Shown in pieces: positions 1 to 11,424 of a DNA stretch of 64,000 nt. Numbering within the stretch: position 1 is the first letter of the stretch; every line of letters begins with the position of its first letter. Both the position numbers and the translations under genes were made by a program. Under the pieces are notes generated by a model. It worked only from the letters and a program-made list of their open reading frames with translations, had not been told where the DNA came from and did no database searches. The DNA comes from Spongilla lacustris (lineage: Eukaryota > Porifera > Demospongiae > Spongillida > Spongillidae), in NCBI GenBank assembly GCA_949361645.1, contig OX442422.1, positions 7,659,534-7,723,533 of the forward strand. Reading direction: 5' to 3'.

Positions 1-1690
1 CGTGTCATATGGGCGTGGTTTCGTTACGTGAGTTGTGTGTTTGTGCATAAGTTCAAAATTCTATTCCTGTTGCCCTTCGTAACTTTGGACAGGATTGTCT
101 GGACACTCTTAGATTCACTACACCTCATGACAGCAGTCTACCCAGTAAAAGGGCGTGTCATATGGGCGTGGTTTCGTCACGTGAGTCGTGTGTTTGTGCA
201 TAAGTTCAAAATTCTATTCCTGTTGCCCTTCGTAACTTTGGACAGGATTGTCTGGACATTCTTAGATTCACTACACCTCATGACAGCAGTCTACCCGGTA
301 GAAGGGCGTGTCATATGGGCGTGGTTTCGTCACGTGAGTCATGTGTTTGTGCATAAGTTCAAAATTCTATTCCTGTTGCCCTTCGTAACTTTGGACAGGA
401 TTGTCTGGACACTCTTAGATTCACTACACCTCATGACAGCAGTCTACCCGGTAGAAGGGCGTGTCATATGGGCGTGGTTTCGTTACGTGAGTCGTGTGTT
501 TGTGCATAAGTTCAAAATTCTATTCCTGTTGCCCTTCGTAACTTTGGACAGGATTATCTGGACACTCTTAGATTCACTACACCTCATGACAGCAGTCTGC
601 CCAGTAAAAGGGCGTGGTTTCGTCACGTGAGTCGTGTGTTTGTGCATAAGTTCAAAATTCTATTCCTGTTGCCCTTCGTAACTTTGGACAGGATTGTCTG
701 GACATTCTTAGATTCACTACACCTCATGACAGCAGTCTACCCGGTAGAAGGGCGTGTCATATGGGCGTGGTTTCGTCACGTGAGTCGTGTGTTTGTGCAT
801 AAGTTCAAAATTCCATTCCTGTTGCCCTTCGTAACTTTGGACAGGATTGTCTGGACACTCTTAGATTCACTACACCTCATGACAGCAGTCTACCCGGTAG
901 AAGGGCGTGTCATATGGGCGTGGTTTCGTCACGTGAGTCGTGTGTTTGTGCATAAGTTCAAAATTCTATTCCTGTTGCCCTTCGTAACTTTGGACAGGAT
1001 TGTCTGGACATTCTTAGATTCACTACACCTCATGACAGCAGTCTACCCGGTAGAAGGGCGTGTCATATGGGCGTGGTTTCGTCACGTGAGTTGTGTGTTT
1101 GTGCATAAGTTCAAAATTCTATTCCTGTTGCCCTTCGTAACTTTGGACAGGATTGTCTGGACACTCTTAGATTCACTACACCTCATGACAGCAGTCTACC
1201 CGGTAGAAGGGCGTGTCATATGGGCGTGGTTTCGTCACGTGAGTTGTGTGTTTGTGCATAAGTTCAAAATTCTATTCCTGTTGCCCTTCGTAACTTTGGA
1301 CAGGATTGTCTGGACACTCTTAGATTCACTACACCTCATGACAGCAGTCTACCCGGTAGAAGGGCGTGTCATATGGGCGTGGTTTCGTCACGTGAGTCGT
1401 GTGTTTGTGCATAAGTTCAAAATTCTATTCCTGTTGCCCTTCGTAACGTTGGACAGGATTGTCTGGACATTCTTAGATTCACTACACCTCATGACAGCAG
1501 TCTACCCGGTAGAAGGGCGTGTCATATGGGCGTGGTTTCGTCACGTGAGTTGTGTGTTTGTCCGTAAGTTCAAAATTCTATTCCTGTTGCTCTTCTTAAC
1601 TTTGGACAGGATTGTCTGGACACTCTTAGATTCACTACACCTCATGACAGCAGTCTGCCCGGTAGAAGGGCGTGTTATATGGGCGTAGTT
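1..1690. repeat. 153-bp satellite array, about 11 units
   Basis: Units begin at about 1, 154, 307, 460, 613, 753, 906, 1059, 1212, 1365 and 1518 and differ by only a few bases. The period is 153 bp, a multiple of three, so long open frames exist on both strands and the plus frame reads as a 51-residue hydrophobic repeat. The unit at 613 is 13 bp short, which breaks that frame once. A degenerate part-unit continues to about 1830. There is no start context, splice signal or known domain, so a satellite is more likely than a gene. The array runs off the left edge of the window. Confidence 0.9.
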
Positions 1691-1830
1691 TTGTCTGGTC
1701 AGCGGTGTTTTTCTGTGGAAGTTCAAATTTATATTTATTTTGCCCTCCATAACTTTGGACAGGATGGTCTGGACACTCTTACATTCATTGCAGCTCCAGA
1801 GTGCCTGCAGTCTACTTTGCATTGAAAGAC

Positions 1831-4825
1831 GTGTTCCTAGGAGCGGAATTTATGTTTGCATCACCTCCATAATAGTACTATGTCTATGTAATTGAACACC
1901 TCTGTTTGGATGTGGCAAGGTGGTTGTGTTTACTCAACATCCACAACTCGACAACTTGGAACATGCTTTTAGTGACATTTTCATGTGTTTATTTGGCATT
2001 TTCATGAATTCTTAGTGTTTGGATCTATTATTGTTACCACACACAGAGCCGAATAACACATGTCATTTGTACTGAGGTATTTACTTTTAAAAATAAAGAT
2101 AAAATTACTAATAATTCTGCATAGTCTAGGACTCATTGCAAAAGTTTTCTAAATAAGGCATTGTAATGATAAATGGCACTGATTCTATTCTTGTATATCA
2201 TGATCACTGCTACACATAGGTGACAGGTCACATCAAATACATTACAACATGTCAATTAATAAACTCGAAGCCATTTGGAGGCAGAGCAGCACATATATTG
2301 CAATTGCTTCTCTTGCATAGTTATGGAACCACAAAGTGAAGTCAGACGTTCATGCTGCTTCAATGCATATCAATTTATCTACTTCCGTTGATGCTTGGTG
2401 TTGTAGCTGCTGGTCTTAATGGCTTGATTGCACAGAGTATCACTAGAGATGTTTGTGATGCAATTGTTACTGACAAAAATGATGTACAGTCTCGAGCTGT
2501 ACTTGCTCATCCATCACATAATCATTTCGTTTAGTAGTCTTACAATTGTATGAATTAAAGTAGAATGATACATCGCACAATAGCTCTGCATGGTGTGTAT
2601 AGTGTGACAGCTGACATTTCTTTATTACAATCCATCAGGACGAGTCGTTTCTGGCCTGAGGTGTTTGCCTCAATCTACTGCCGCCTGGGCATTACCCTGA
2701 TGCGCCAGAATGCAAGGGCTCTACTGGGACGAACCACAGGTGTAGTAGATATTAGTTCAGTGTACATGTAGCTTAGTATTTAGTTTCTTGCATTGTGTTC
2801 CTCATATTATGTATAGTTTAGTGGTGTAATGCAAACCACTGTAAATGATTATGATAAGAATATAGATAATACAATCAACTTGCAGTTTGCTGTGGCAATA
2901 TATTTATGAAGCTCATCAGTCGAAAGAGAACTCAGAAGCCTGTACATTTGCACCTATTACTTACACAGGTGCTGCACTTCTGCTAACAAGAATACAAATA
3001 GCAATCTGGTGAAAATAGCTGCATGGATTTCAGTGCGGCAATTTCAATTAGCATGCTTTCAGCTCCAAGATAACAATTCTAGGTAATCCCGCACATACAT
3101 GCATGTTCTACCTAGTTCTCCTTTATTGTATACAACCAATGCATCCATTAAACTGTATTCAATTTTTGCCTTAGCTAGTATGTCTTAATTCACAGCCAAA
3201 AGAATGATATACATGTATAGGAAACAATGTTTCCTTCTAAGCATACATTTAATAAAGGGTTGGTGAACACAACAACATGCATATATCTATGGTACAGTTT
3301 ATTTAGCTTGAATAAAAGATAAAAGTAGACGTACGTGGTTGGTTTCTCTTTATAGAAAAGCCAAACGCCTAGCTCCTAACATTATTTTGGTCTCTGAAAA
3401 TCTATTGAACATTCAATCGAAATTAGCAGTACATTGCCTTGTAAATAAGTGTTCTAGAGGCATATTGAGCTTGCTAGAATCGCTACATCCGTATTGTACA
3501 GATACTCTTCGCTTCGTTTTGGCAACACTAGAATTTGAATATCCAGTACTACAAACATATACATGTATACCGCACGCATGCGCAGGTGATGCAACTTTGA
3601 CAGCTGCATTTTTCATTTACAGCTCCAGCTGCAATTTGCATATATCCGCCATTAAACTAGCTTAGTACTCCATGACTTTAAGGACAGGAAAGAGCAGCAG
3701 CCTTGCACCGTAAGATGGACTAATGATGAAGAGGTATATATGAAGACATCGTATACATAGGTTTGTGAGAAACATATGTGTTTGTATGTTGTGATGATCA
3801 GGATCGCTCGACGAGATGAAAGCAATCATCGATCGCTGCTAGCGCTATGGAAGAGATTATGACTCCGGCGGCGAAGAAGATGAAACACAGAAGAGGCGAA
3901 AGAATATCAGAGAAACCAGAAGGAACATAAACGGTACAGTATAGCGCTTGACGATATTCGAAACATTATCTCATTATACACAGCAGAACCACCTCGGCCA
4001 TTGCCCATTCTGCCCATTCGGTCGGATGAGGAAGAGCTTAAGGTTGTGTAAATATTCTCTATTTAGATTACAACAAAGAAATGGAAGCAGTCACATCAAA
4101 AGCTGGGAAAAAAACAAAACAATCAAGGCTGAACGAGGCTAAGCAGAGTGACAGAGAGGTACGTAAGAGCTGATTATGTATCTGGCTTTTGATTGCGTAG
4201 GAGATATAAAAAACAAGTACAAGTTATCAACAACGACCAGCTAGCTGAGCTCTGGAGGGGTGAGCTCACACCACAATGGCATGCTGCTATATAGGGCTGG
4301 TGATCAGCATGTAGGTGTGTTATGATGTGCATATACTGGCTATTGAATAGATCAGTATACACAGCTCAGATCTGCATCAACAGTACAGCTCCCCTGAAAA
4401 GAATTTCCTATGGTGAGTCATTGTCTGATACACCAGCAATCCTTACTGCTCTGCTCATAGTGCTCAATGGAAGACCGAAGTACGCTAAATGAATCCTGTA
4501 TGCATCAGAGGAATCTGAAGTAAGCTACACAGAAAATGATGAATTGGATTTGTATGACGAACTGAAATTTATTTTTATAGTGCAGCTCATTTACAAATAC
4601 CCTGAAGCTATAATGCTGCTGAGGAGGAAAGGTGGAAGAAAATTCAATACGAATAGCAAGTGCAGGAACAGTACAGCGGCCTTGAAATCCAATAGTTCCA
4701 CAGCTGCAGACTCTTTTGTTGTTGTTTGTAGTGCCTTTGAAATGATGAATGAGATTTATGTTACGCAACAAATTTTATATGCAAGTGTATAAATACCTAG
4801 TTCGCATTACGTCATGCACTTTATA
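1831..4825. other. No confident gene; AT-rich intergenic DNA
   Basis: Only short unrelated frames are visible, at 2352-2534, 2565-2771 and 3339-3665. A basic, nuclear-signal-like 27-codon frame starts at 3847. Two exon-like stretches near 3970-4042 and 4072-4159 (the second followed by GTACGT) encode lysine/glutamate-rich peptides. None could be joined into a convincing gene or matched to a family. Confidence 0.4.
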
Positions 4826-5066
4826 GACCAACGCGGTATATCGCGATTAATAATCATCATATATCGCCATTACCCGCGCTGGGCAAATGCCGCGATTTAG
4901 CGCGTTTGAGCGCCAAACGCGTCAAATTCGGCCATAATACCGCGTTGTATCGCAAGTAAGCGCGATTAATCGCGCTGTGTGTATCGCACCTCATTCGCAA
5001 CCGCGTTTAAGCGTCAACGTCTTAAGCGCGTCACAACGCATTATGGCGCGTTGCAACGCCGATTTT
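4826..5066. other. CG-word-dense patch
   Basis: About 240 bp is packed with CGCG and near variants (CGCGATTA, GCGCGATTAATCGCGC, ACCGCGTT, AGCGCGTT) inside AT-rich, CpG-poor flanks. The words recur without a fixed period and include short palindromes such as GCGATTAATCGC. No open frame is supported. It could be a degenerate palindromic satellite or a CpG-rich regulatory patch. Confidence 0.45.
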
Positions 5067-5320
5067 TTCCTACGGGTAGAGTACACCAGTGAAATAGTGA
5101 ATCATCATATTTATATCATACCTTTACTTTTATTTGTGACCTGCACACAGTAAGTGTTCAAATGAAATCTTAAAAGTGTTGATGGTGTCATACACTGCAG
5201 CAACACTGTAAAGTTACATGTATACATGAGTAAATAAATTGCTTTTGTAAGTTCAGGTAAACAGAAGCCATATCAACACCAGCAGACCTAAATATATGTT
5301 TGGTCATCAGATAAGATGCA

Positions 5321-5366
<46 letters not shown>

Positions 5367-5415
5367 GGGGGGGGGGGGGGGGTGGGGGGGGGGTGGTGTT
5401 GCAACCCCCTTCCCC

Positions 5416-5454
<39 letters not shown>

Positions 5455-5484
5455 ACCCCCCCCCCCCCCCCTTTTTTTTTTTTT
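5321..5484. repeat. Poly-G / poly-C / poly-T homopolymer block
   Basis: A run of about 75 G with few interruptions is followed by a 30-bp mixed spacer, then a run of more than 60 C and a run of T. The G and C runs could pair as a giant hairpin. Run lengths are probably unreliable in any assembly. Frames read through the block (polyglycine/polyproline) are artefacts. Confidence 0.8.
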
Positions 5485-6259
5485 TTGCCCAAAATCACTT
5501 TTTTTTCGCTCGCAGTTGTACGCGACAGCACCCCCCCTCCACTCGTCTTATTATTAATTATAACAACCCCCCCTTTTCTGAAATCCTGTATCCGCCCCTG
5601 AGATGTTCAAAGAAGCAATGAATACAAACATGCATTTACTGATAGGATGCAATCTACAAAGTGATGACTGTACATGTACCTGGTACACACTCTACAAGCC
5701 CATATACAGGCACTTTCTTCTCCCCACCTGTTACTAGACACTTACGTCACTTCGAACGGATGAATGCAGTATCTTACTGATGTTCCATTAAGCTTTTATT
5801 TCTTCCTTTCAAAGCTCTATAAAACTGGTGTTGGTAGTGGCTCAGTAAATGTCACCATTACCTTTTTCTTCTTTATTTACAGCTTGTAGCTTCATTGTGT
5901 ACCAATTGACAAATGACTGGTGTATGGAGAAATGAGGTATATGGGCGCTGGTAGCTCCCCTACGAGTGACTCTCCCATGGTAGCTGATTGCTCATTTGCA
6001 GTGAGGCAGATTGGTAGCTGTAGGACCCACTGTTGTATCTTGGTGGTGTTCCGTACAGCTGCTATTTTTTTCTGGTGTTGGTAGAGGCTCAGAACCAAAT
6101 GTCACACCACCATTTTTGCAACTGACAGAAGACACTGACGCACATCTCTACAGAGTAGATAAAGAAACATGACTAATACACTCAACTCAATGCAGCATTC
6201 ATTTACCTTGATATTGGACCAACATCTTTACACTATATCCAGAACATTAAAGCCATATC

Positions 6260-7135
6260 AGCTAACAGCAGAACACATAGTGGGAAGGGCGGCATGCTCA
6301 GGCAGGCCATTGAGACCTATGCATACCTCAACAGGTCTTCAAATGGAGAATGCCCTTAAAATTCTGCAGAACTATGTGGCTTGCTGCCTCCATATCTGTC
6401 TTGATCCCCCATCAACCTTGCTGTAACACCTATAATAAAACATTATATTACAAAGATAACACACAATTTTGCCTCCCACCTCATTTATAGTCAAATATGT
6501 CTGAGCTGTCATTAGGATGACTGCATCTCCATATGTGACACACACATTACCTTCATTAAACTACCATTGCATTGCCAAACTAATCCTCTTTCCAATTTCA
6601 GGATAAGCACCACACACTTATCCTTCACTTTTGTAGCACCACTGGAGGACCATATCAATCTTCTCCATACATGTAGATGTACTCTTCTATACGTGGAGTA
6701 CACCAGTCAAATAGCGTATCATGATATTTATATCCATACCTTTGTTTTCCTTTCCAAAGTTACACATGTGACCTGCACAGCTAGGAAGCATTCTAAAATG
6801 TTATAACAGAATGGAAGAATCAAAGACATACATGTAGCAACAGGACTACAGGAGACAGGAGCAATACAAGCAGACTCCAATACAAGCAGGACAGCATGCT
6901 TGGTAAACAGAAGCCATATTCAGTCACCGCAGTGCACTTCAAAGAAACATTGAATAAAATTATGCAGGCAGAACACAATAGTGGGAAGGGCTAAACGTCA
7001 TGGCATGCTCAGGCAGGCCATTGACACTTATGCATACAAATGGAGAATGCCCTTAGACTTCTGCAGAACTATGTGGCTTGCTGACTCCATATCTGCCTTG
7101 ATCCCCCATCAACCTTGCTGTAACACCTATAGTAT
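6260..7135 (+). repeat. Direct duplication of about 170 bp (6260-6440 and 6965-7135)
   Basis: Both copies share the order 'cagaacacatagtgggaagggc ... catgctcaggcaggcc ... aatggagaatgccctta ... ctgcagaactatgtggc ... ccatcaaccttgctg'. The second copy lacks about 20 bp in the middle. A further pair (about 5085-5160 and 6695-6785) shares the wording around 'gagtacaccagt' and 'gtgacctgcaca'. The 5.1-7.2-kb stretch therefore looks like an old, rearranged tandem duplication. No conserved reading frame is seen. Confidence 0.7.
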
Positions 7136-7270
7136 GTATGACCACAATGATAGAACCACACATGTCTGAGCTGTCAGTAGGATGACACCTTCCCCCACAC
7201 AGTAGCTGAATAGAACCGTCTGAGAGAATGTGCAGGATGGAGGAATGAGGTTGCCCTGGTAATATGGGCA

Positions 7271-7805
7271 CTATGTCCATGTTGACTTTGCAACGCAAAG
7301 GTTAATAAACATTATTTTATAATACATGCACGCATGCATGTACATGTTCAAAATATGTATTGTATCACTCAGTCGAATTCGAACATACATACCTTTGGGG
7401 TTTATTGGTAGATATCTTTCTAAGCCCATTATCCTTAGCTTGCGGTAGCATTTGCTTCGTGCAGCATGTTGATCTGTCGGTCGTTCTTGCAATCGCATTC
7501 TTTTCGCAGGAGAAGCGATGGAATCGTCGCGATGTTCTGCACTGTTCATGGCCTCATTGTACCGTTGCCGCTTGAAAGATAGTATTGGCTCAGGGTTCTT
7601 GTGATATTTTTCCCACTCAGCAGTTTGCTTTTGATCGGAGTTCTGTTGATATCATTCTTCCTCAGCTGTTAGTTTTGGCTCGGGGTTCCGATGATATCGT
7701 TCTCGAGCTTTTTCTTTGCTCTCTTCTGACTTTCGATATTTCCTCTCGCTTTTGGAGGTATTCCGCTCGACGTTTAGCTCTAGCCTTACGCTGACGTGAA
7801 CGCAT
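7271..7805 (-). pseudogene. Broken N-terminal fragment of a mobile-element-type protein (R1 family)
   Basis: Starting at the ATG at 7805-7803, the minus strand reads a very basic protein beginning MRSRQRKARAKRRAEYLQKR. An extra A in a run near 7705 shifts the frame. In the next frame come repeated segments of the type RYHRNPEPKLTAEE and KYHKNPEPIL. One in-frame TGA near 7651 interrupts them, and the frame then runs on to about 7271. Such repeated Y-H-x-NPEP blocks after a basic start resemble, from memory, N-termini of large Helitron-like or OTU/helicase-type element proteins in sponge genomes. No catalytic domain is present, so the assignment is tentative. The start codon is altered in a second copy near 16420. 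Confidence 0.4.
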
Positions 7806-8511
7806 TTTGACAAAAACAGCTTCACTAACAAAAGCAAACGATATAAACACAATAACTACGAACAGGAACACCAAAGAAATAGCCTCACGTGTACATGTAG
7901 TTCTAATATTTAAGCTCAAGTAGGTGTGGCTACAGCATCTATCATGGCCGTATGGCTTGAAACACACCATTTCTAGCCAGAGCTACTGTAACAAGCGATC
8001 CCTATGAACATACTCACTTGTACGGATATAACTTGAAATTCTGAACCTATTGATACCACTGACGTTCTTTGAAACAGCTCCTGTGTCGAGTTTTTTCCCC
8101 AGTAAAGTTATCAACATATGTATTTATGTTATCAGTTCCAGGTCCAATAGGATCCACGTGTATCTGACTCAAAAGGGCACTACCGCTTGAAATTCTGAAC
8201 GTACTGGCACCATTCGCGTCCTTTGAAACGGTTCTTATCTCGAGTTCTTTACAAATAAAGGAAGAAGGAGAAAATGGCCGCCGTTCCGTCTGGGGACGAG
8301 GAAAAACAGAATCCCTTTTGTTCTCTTGAACGACACGGTTTTGCGACATCAAACAAACACGAAACGGCTCATTTTTGATTTCCTGTTCGATACCGACGAC
8401 TAGCTAAGCCATCCGATTGATAGGAGTCCCGTTAGAAGCGGGTCCCGTTTTTTAAATGATATTCACAATCGGGGTCAAATCCTATATGAGAGTTACTAAC
8501 GTAACTCTCGA
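7806..8511 (-). repeat. R1 dispersed repeat, copy 1 (upstream region of the broken gene)
   Basis: These 700 bp align by eye with four other places: 16430-16960 (same orientation), 50300-50700 and 63655-64000 (opposite orientation), and 58810-58948 (same orientation). Shared landmarks are 'ttgacaaaaacaRctt', 'atctcgagtt', a 'ctgggRacgag' block, 'tttttgttctctt' and a terminal palindrome GAGAGTTAC-N4-GTAACTCTC at 8486-8507. The piece lies directly before the first plus-strand ankyrin exon. It may be the 5' end of a transposon or a promoter block duplicated with genes. Confidence 0.65.
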
Positions 8512-8593
8512 TACCACATACATGTGTAACTCTAGTGGCTTCATGTTTTTGAATGGTGTTGTTGATGACCATGAACTATTGTACCCACTCCAG

Positions 8594-8695
8594 GATGGTC
8601 ATACTCCATTACACTGGGCTGCATGGGGAGGTCATACTGCTTGTGTGGAACAGCTCCTTTCCACTCCTGGTATTGATGTGTACATTAAGGATAGG
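8594..8695 (+). CDS. Ankyrin-repeat exon, plus array 1
   Basis: One 102-nt exon encodes one 34-residue ankyrin repeat with the motif GHTPLHWAAWGGHTACVEQLL followed by STPGIDV. It is bounded by acceptor CCACTCCAG and donor GTGAGTTGG and is phase 0 at both ends. The intron before it (about 8512-8593) is nearly identical to those before the exons at 24219 and 29539. Ankyrin repeats bind protein partners; the host protein cannot be assembled because no N- or C-terminal exon is recognisable. Confidence 0.8.
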
Positions 8696-8879
8696 GTGAG
8701 TTGGTATACATGCAGGATGGGCAGGGTAGGGTAGGGGGAGGAGTACTAGGAGGAGTATGGAGGACAAGACTTAATGTCTCAATGTTGATAGTATGAAAGT
8801 GGAAAAGAATTAAGTTCACTTACTGCACATTGTGTGGCAATATAGTAGGCAGAAAGCTACATGTGCGTAAACCCTTGTA

Positions 8880-9884
8880 GAGCAAAGGGCCGCACCCCTA
8901 TTAAGGAACACTAAATTTCATTAAAAATTTAATCAAAATTATGGGTTTGCAATGAATGAATCTGATTGACCCACTAGTTGCTGAGCATTAGCAGTGCAGC
9001 ATTGTGTTCCTTTGCGACCTCTTGGTTTCACTATAGCTTTCATGCGCTCTAATGCAGCGTTTTCTTCTAGAGCTGCTTTTCTTTTTCTGCGTTGCTCTTT
9101 TTTCTCAGCTATCTCTCTCCTCTTCATATCCTCAGCAGCCTTAAATTCATCGATCCATTGTACTGAAGTCATGCACTGAGCTGAACCTTTCAAATTGAGT
9201 ACTTGTAGTAGGGATAGCGTTGTCCTGTGGATCTAAGCCTTCTCCATTTGAATTATCAGTGGTACTTCTGAACTTTGAGGAGAGGTCCATTCAGCATGTT
9301 GCACCTGCTCAGGACGTACTGCACATGCAGCCACATAGATGGAGTGGTACTAAATTGACAATTTTAGGCGTCTTCTTCTGTTGTCATTGCAGCAGCCTTG
9401 ATATCAACCTGCCTCTTCACCTCTTGTGCCACAGCATCCTCAATAAAGCTTACAATGGTGATTTTTTTCAGAAAGTGCTGCCCCTGACACCACATGATGC
9501 CATGATTACATCATGGGGTCCAACCATGTCTTCAGGAAGAGCATCTACCCCATGTAGTGGAGACAGGCCTGTCCTTTATTGGCCATAATTAGGCAGCCAG
9601 AGGATAGACCCTCCCCAAACAAACCCCCATGTGGTTGAAAGTTTATATAACAACCCTTTGATGGGGTTGTTCCTTATTCAGTACCTTTCCCATACATTGA
9701 GGTATGTTTGCCGAAAAGTGAGTTTTCGGTACCAGGATTCATTTAAAAAAATTCCTATGGTTAGTATAGTTGTAATCTACGTTAAATTCTCTATCCAGCA
9801 GTGTTTAAATTATCTCTCTAGCCTGCATAGTTTGTCTGCAGCAGTCAAGGGAAGTTGGTTGTTCCTTAATAGGTTCCTTTGCTC
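8880..9884 (-). mobile_element. 1.0-kb DNA transposon with TA target duplication, in an ankyrin intron
   Basis: The ends are inverted copies, GAGCAAAGG...CCTATTAAGGAAC on the left and its reverse complement on the right, each flanked by TA (8878-8879 and 9885-9886). The same intron without the insertion is seen near 10757 and 23135, giving a near-empty site. TA duplication suggests a Tc1/mariner or pogo-like element. It lacks a full transposase, so it is a deletion derivative. Confidence 0.75.
8939..9193 (-). pseudogene. Lysine/glutamate-rich fragment, possible pogo-like transposase tail
   Basis: The frame encodes 'SVQWIDEFKAAEDMKRREIAEKKEQRRKRKAALEENAA' (quoted here in two overlapping pieces: SVQWIDEFKAAEDMKRREI and REIAEKKEQRRKRKAALEEN). 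This charged helical tail is typical of the C-terminal end of pogo/Tigger-type transposases. It lies wholly inside the TA-flanked element at 8880-9884, which fits. No DDE catalytic core is present. The assignment rests on composition and position only. Confidence 0.3.
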
Positions 9885-9978
9885 TACATGGTTTGAAGTT
9901 TGAAAGGCCATCCATGTTCTACATGTACATGTGTACATTGTACCCACCATGTTGACTGAACTATTGTACCCACTCCAG

Positions 9979-10080
9979 TATGGTTGTACTCCATTACACT
10001 GGGCTGCAAGGGAAGGTCATACTACTTGTGTGGAACAACTCCTTTCCACTCCTGGTATTGATGTGAACATTAAGGATAGG
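9979..10080 (+). CDS. Ankyrin-repeat exon, plus array 2
   Basis: A 102-nt phase 0-0 exon encodes one repeat (GCTPLHWAAREGHTTCVEQL, then STPGIDVNIKD). Acceptor CCACTCCAG and donor GTGAGTTGG are intact. It follows the 8880-9884 transposon in the same intron. Confidence 0.8.
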
Positions 10081-10168
10081 GTGAGTTGGTTCAATGGACC
10101 AGCTTTTCTGTGTTTAGCTCTCTGTAGATGGTAAGTGGGCAGGGATTAGCCTAAACATTATTAAGTTC

Positions 10169-10444
10169 ACATGGGCTGGTTGTCACATGGGCTGGTTGTC
10201 ACATGGGCTGGTTGTCACATGGGCTGGTTGTCACATGGGCTGGTTATCGCATGGGCTGGTTGTCACATGAGCTGGTTGTCACATGGGCTGGTTGTCACAT
10301 GGGCTGATTGTCACATGGGCTGGCTGTCACATGGGCTGGTTGTCACATGGGCTGGTTGTCACATGGGCTGGTTGTCACATGAGCTGGTTGTCACATGGGC
10401 TGGTTATGACATGGGCTGGTTGTCACATGGGCTGGTTGTCACAT
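10169..10444 (+). repeat. 16-bp minisatellite, about 17 units
   Basis: The unit is ACATGGGCTGGTTGTC with scattered substitutions. It sits in the intron after the second plus-strand ankyrin exon. Because 16 is not a multiple of three and the unit lacks stops, all three plus frames stay open; this is not evidence for a gene. Confidence 0.95.
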
Positions 10445-10486
10445 GACATTTTACCCACCATCTTGGCTGAACTATTTAGGATTGTC

Positions 10487-10581
10487 AGACTCCATTACAC
10501 CTTGCTGCATGGGGAAGTCATACTACATGTGTGGAACATCTCCTTTCCACTCCTGGTATTGATGTGAACATTAAGGATGGG
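10487..10581 (+). pseudogene. Ankyrin exon 3 with damaged acceptor
   Basis: The exon body (TPLHLAAWGSHTTCVEHLLS, then TPGIDVNIKDG) and donor GTGAGTTGG are present. The usual CCACTCCAG acceptor and first codons are missing: a deletion joins 'ctatttaggattgtcag' to ACTCC. Splicing could only use a weak GTCAG site. The region after it (10590-10770) is a duplicate of 8700-8880. Confidence 0.6.
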
Positions 10582-11005
10582 GTGAGTTGGTATAGATGCA
10601 GGATGGGCAGGGTAGGGTAGGGGGAGGAGTACTAGGGGGAGTATGGAGGACAAGACTTAATGTCTCAATGTTGATAATATGAAAGTGGAAAAGAATTGAG
10701 TTCAATTACTGCACATTGTGTGGCAATATAGTTGGCAGCAAACTACATGTATGTAAACCCTTGCACATGGTTTGAAGTTTAATCATAGATTGACTGTTTG
10801 CTGTTAAACCGTGTGTTAAACCAGTTTAACATTTTTAAAACAGTTTTTTCCTATACCTCATCACTCACACTTTCGTCACCAGCATACGAAGTTTTACAAG
10901 ATATAAAAAACATTCTCTCTGAGAAAGTTAGTGGTATATAGGATTTGAAGGCAATGGTGGGATAAAAAGGAAGGGAACAAGGGATTCAGTGGAGATACAA
11001 TAATT

Positions 11006-11064
11006 ATTCCTATGTTTAGCAACATAATTGTAATGACGATCTATGCAGTGCTAAATATAGGAAT
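11006..11064. mobile_element. 59-bp MITE inside the left arm
   Basis: Ends ATTCCTATGTTTAGCA and TGCTAAATATAGGAAT are imperfect inverted repeats. AATT flanks both sides (11002-11005 and 11065-11068). The matching site in the right arm (near 15926) has a single AATT and no insertion, which is a direct empty-site comparison. A half copy of the 3' end occurs at 51062-51078. Confidence 0.8.
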
Positions 11065-11424
11065 AATTGGGAAAGTTTACGAGAAAAGGGGCCTAGCGTG
11101 TATTATAAAAAAAGTATAATAAAAATGCATTACGTTTGATTTGCTATAACTTCCGAACAGTTAACGCTATCAACTTCCTATTTTCAACACTTCATACTGC
11201 ACCATTTCTCTATGGTAAAATACATTTTGGAGTCTTGCACTTGCTCCGTGTCAGTATTGCAACGTTCGATACCCCACTGGGTTCAAACCCGCCATAACTT
11301 TCGGTAGGAGTAATCAATTCGCTTCAAATTCGGTTTGTAGGTAGAGAGGTCCTATACCTATCGATTTGTTCTGTTCGTTAATTTTTATGCCATCCGTTAC
11401 GGAGATACAGTTGAACAAACTACA

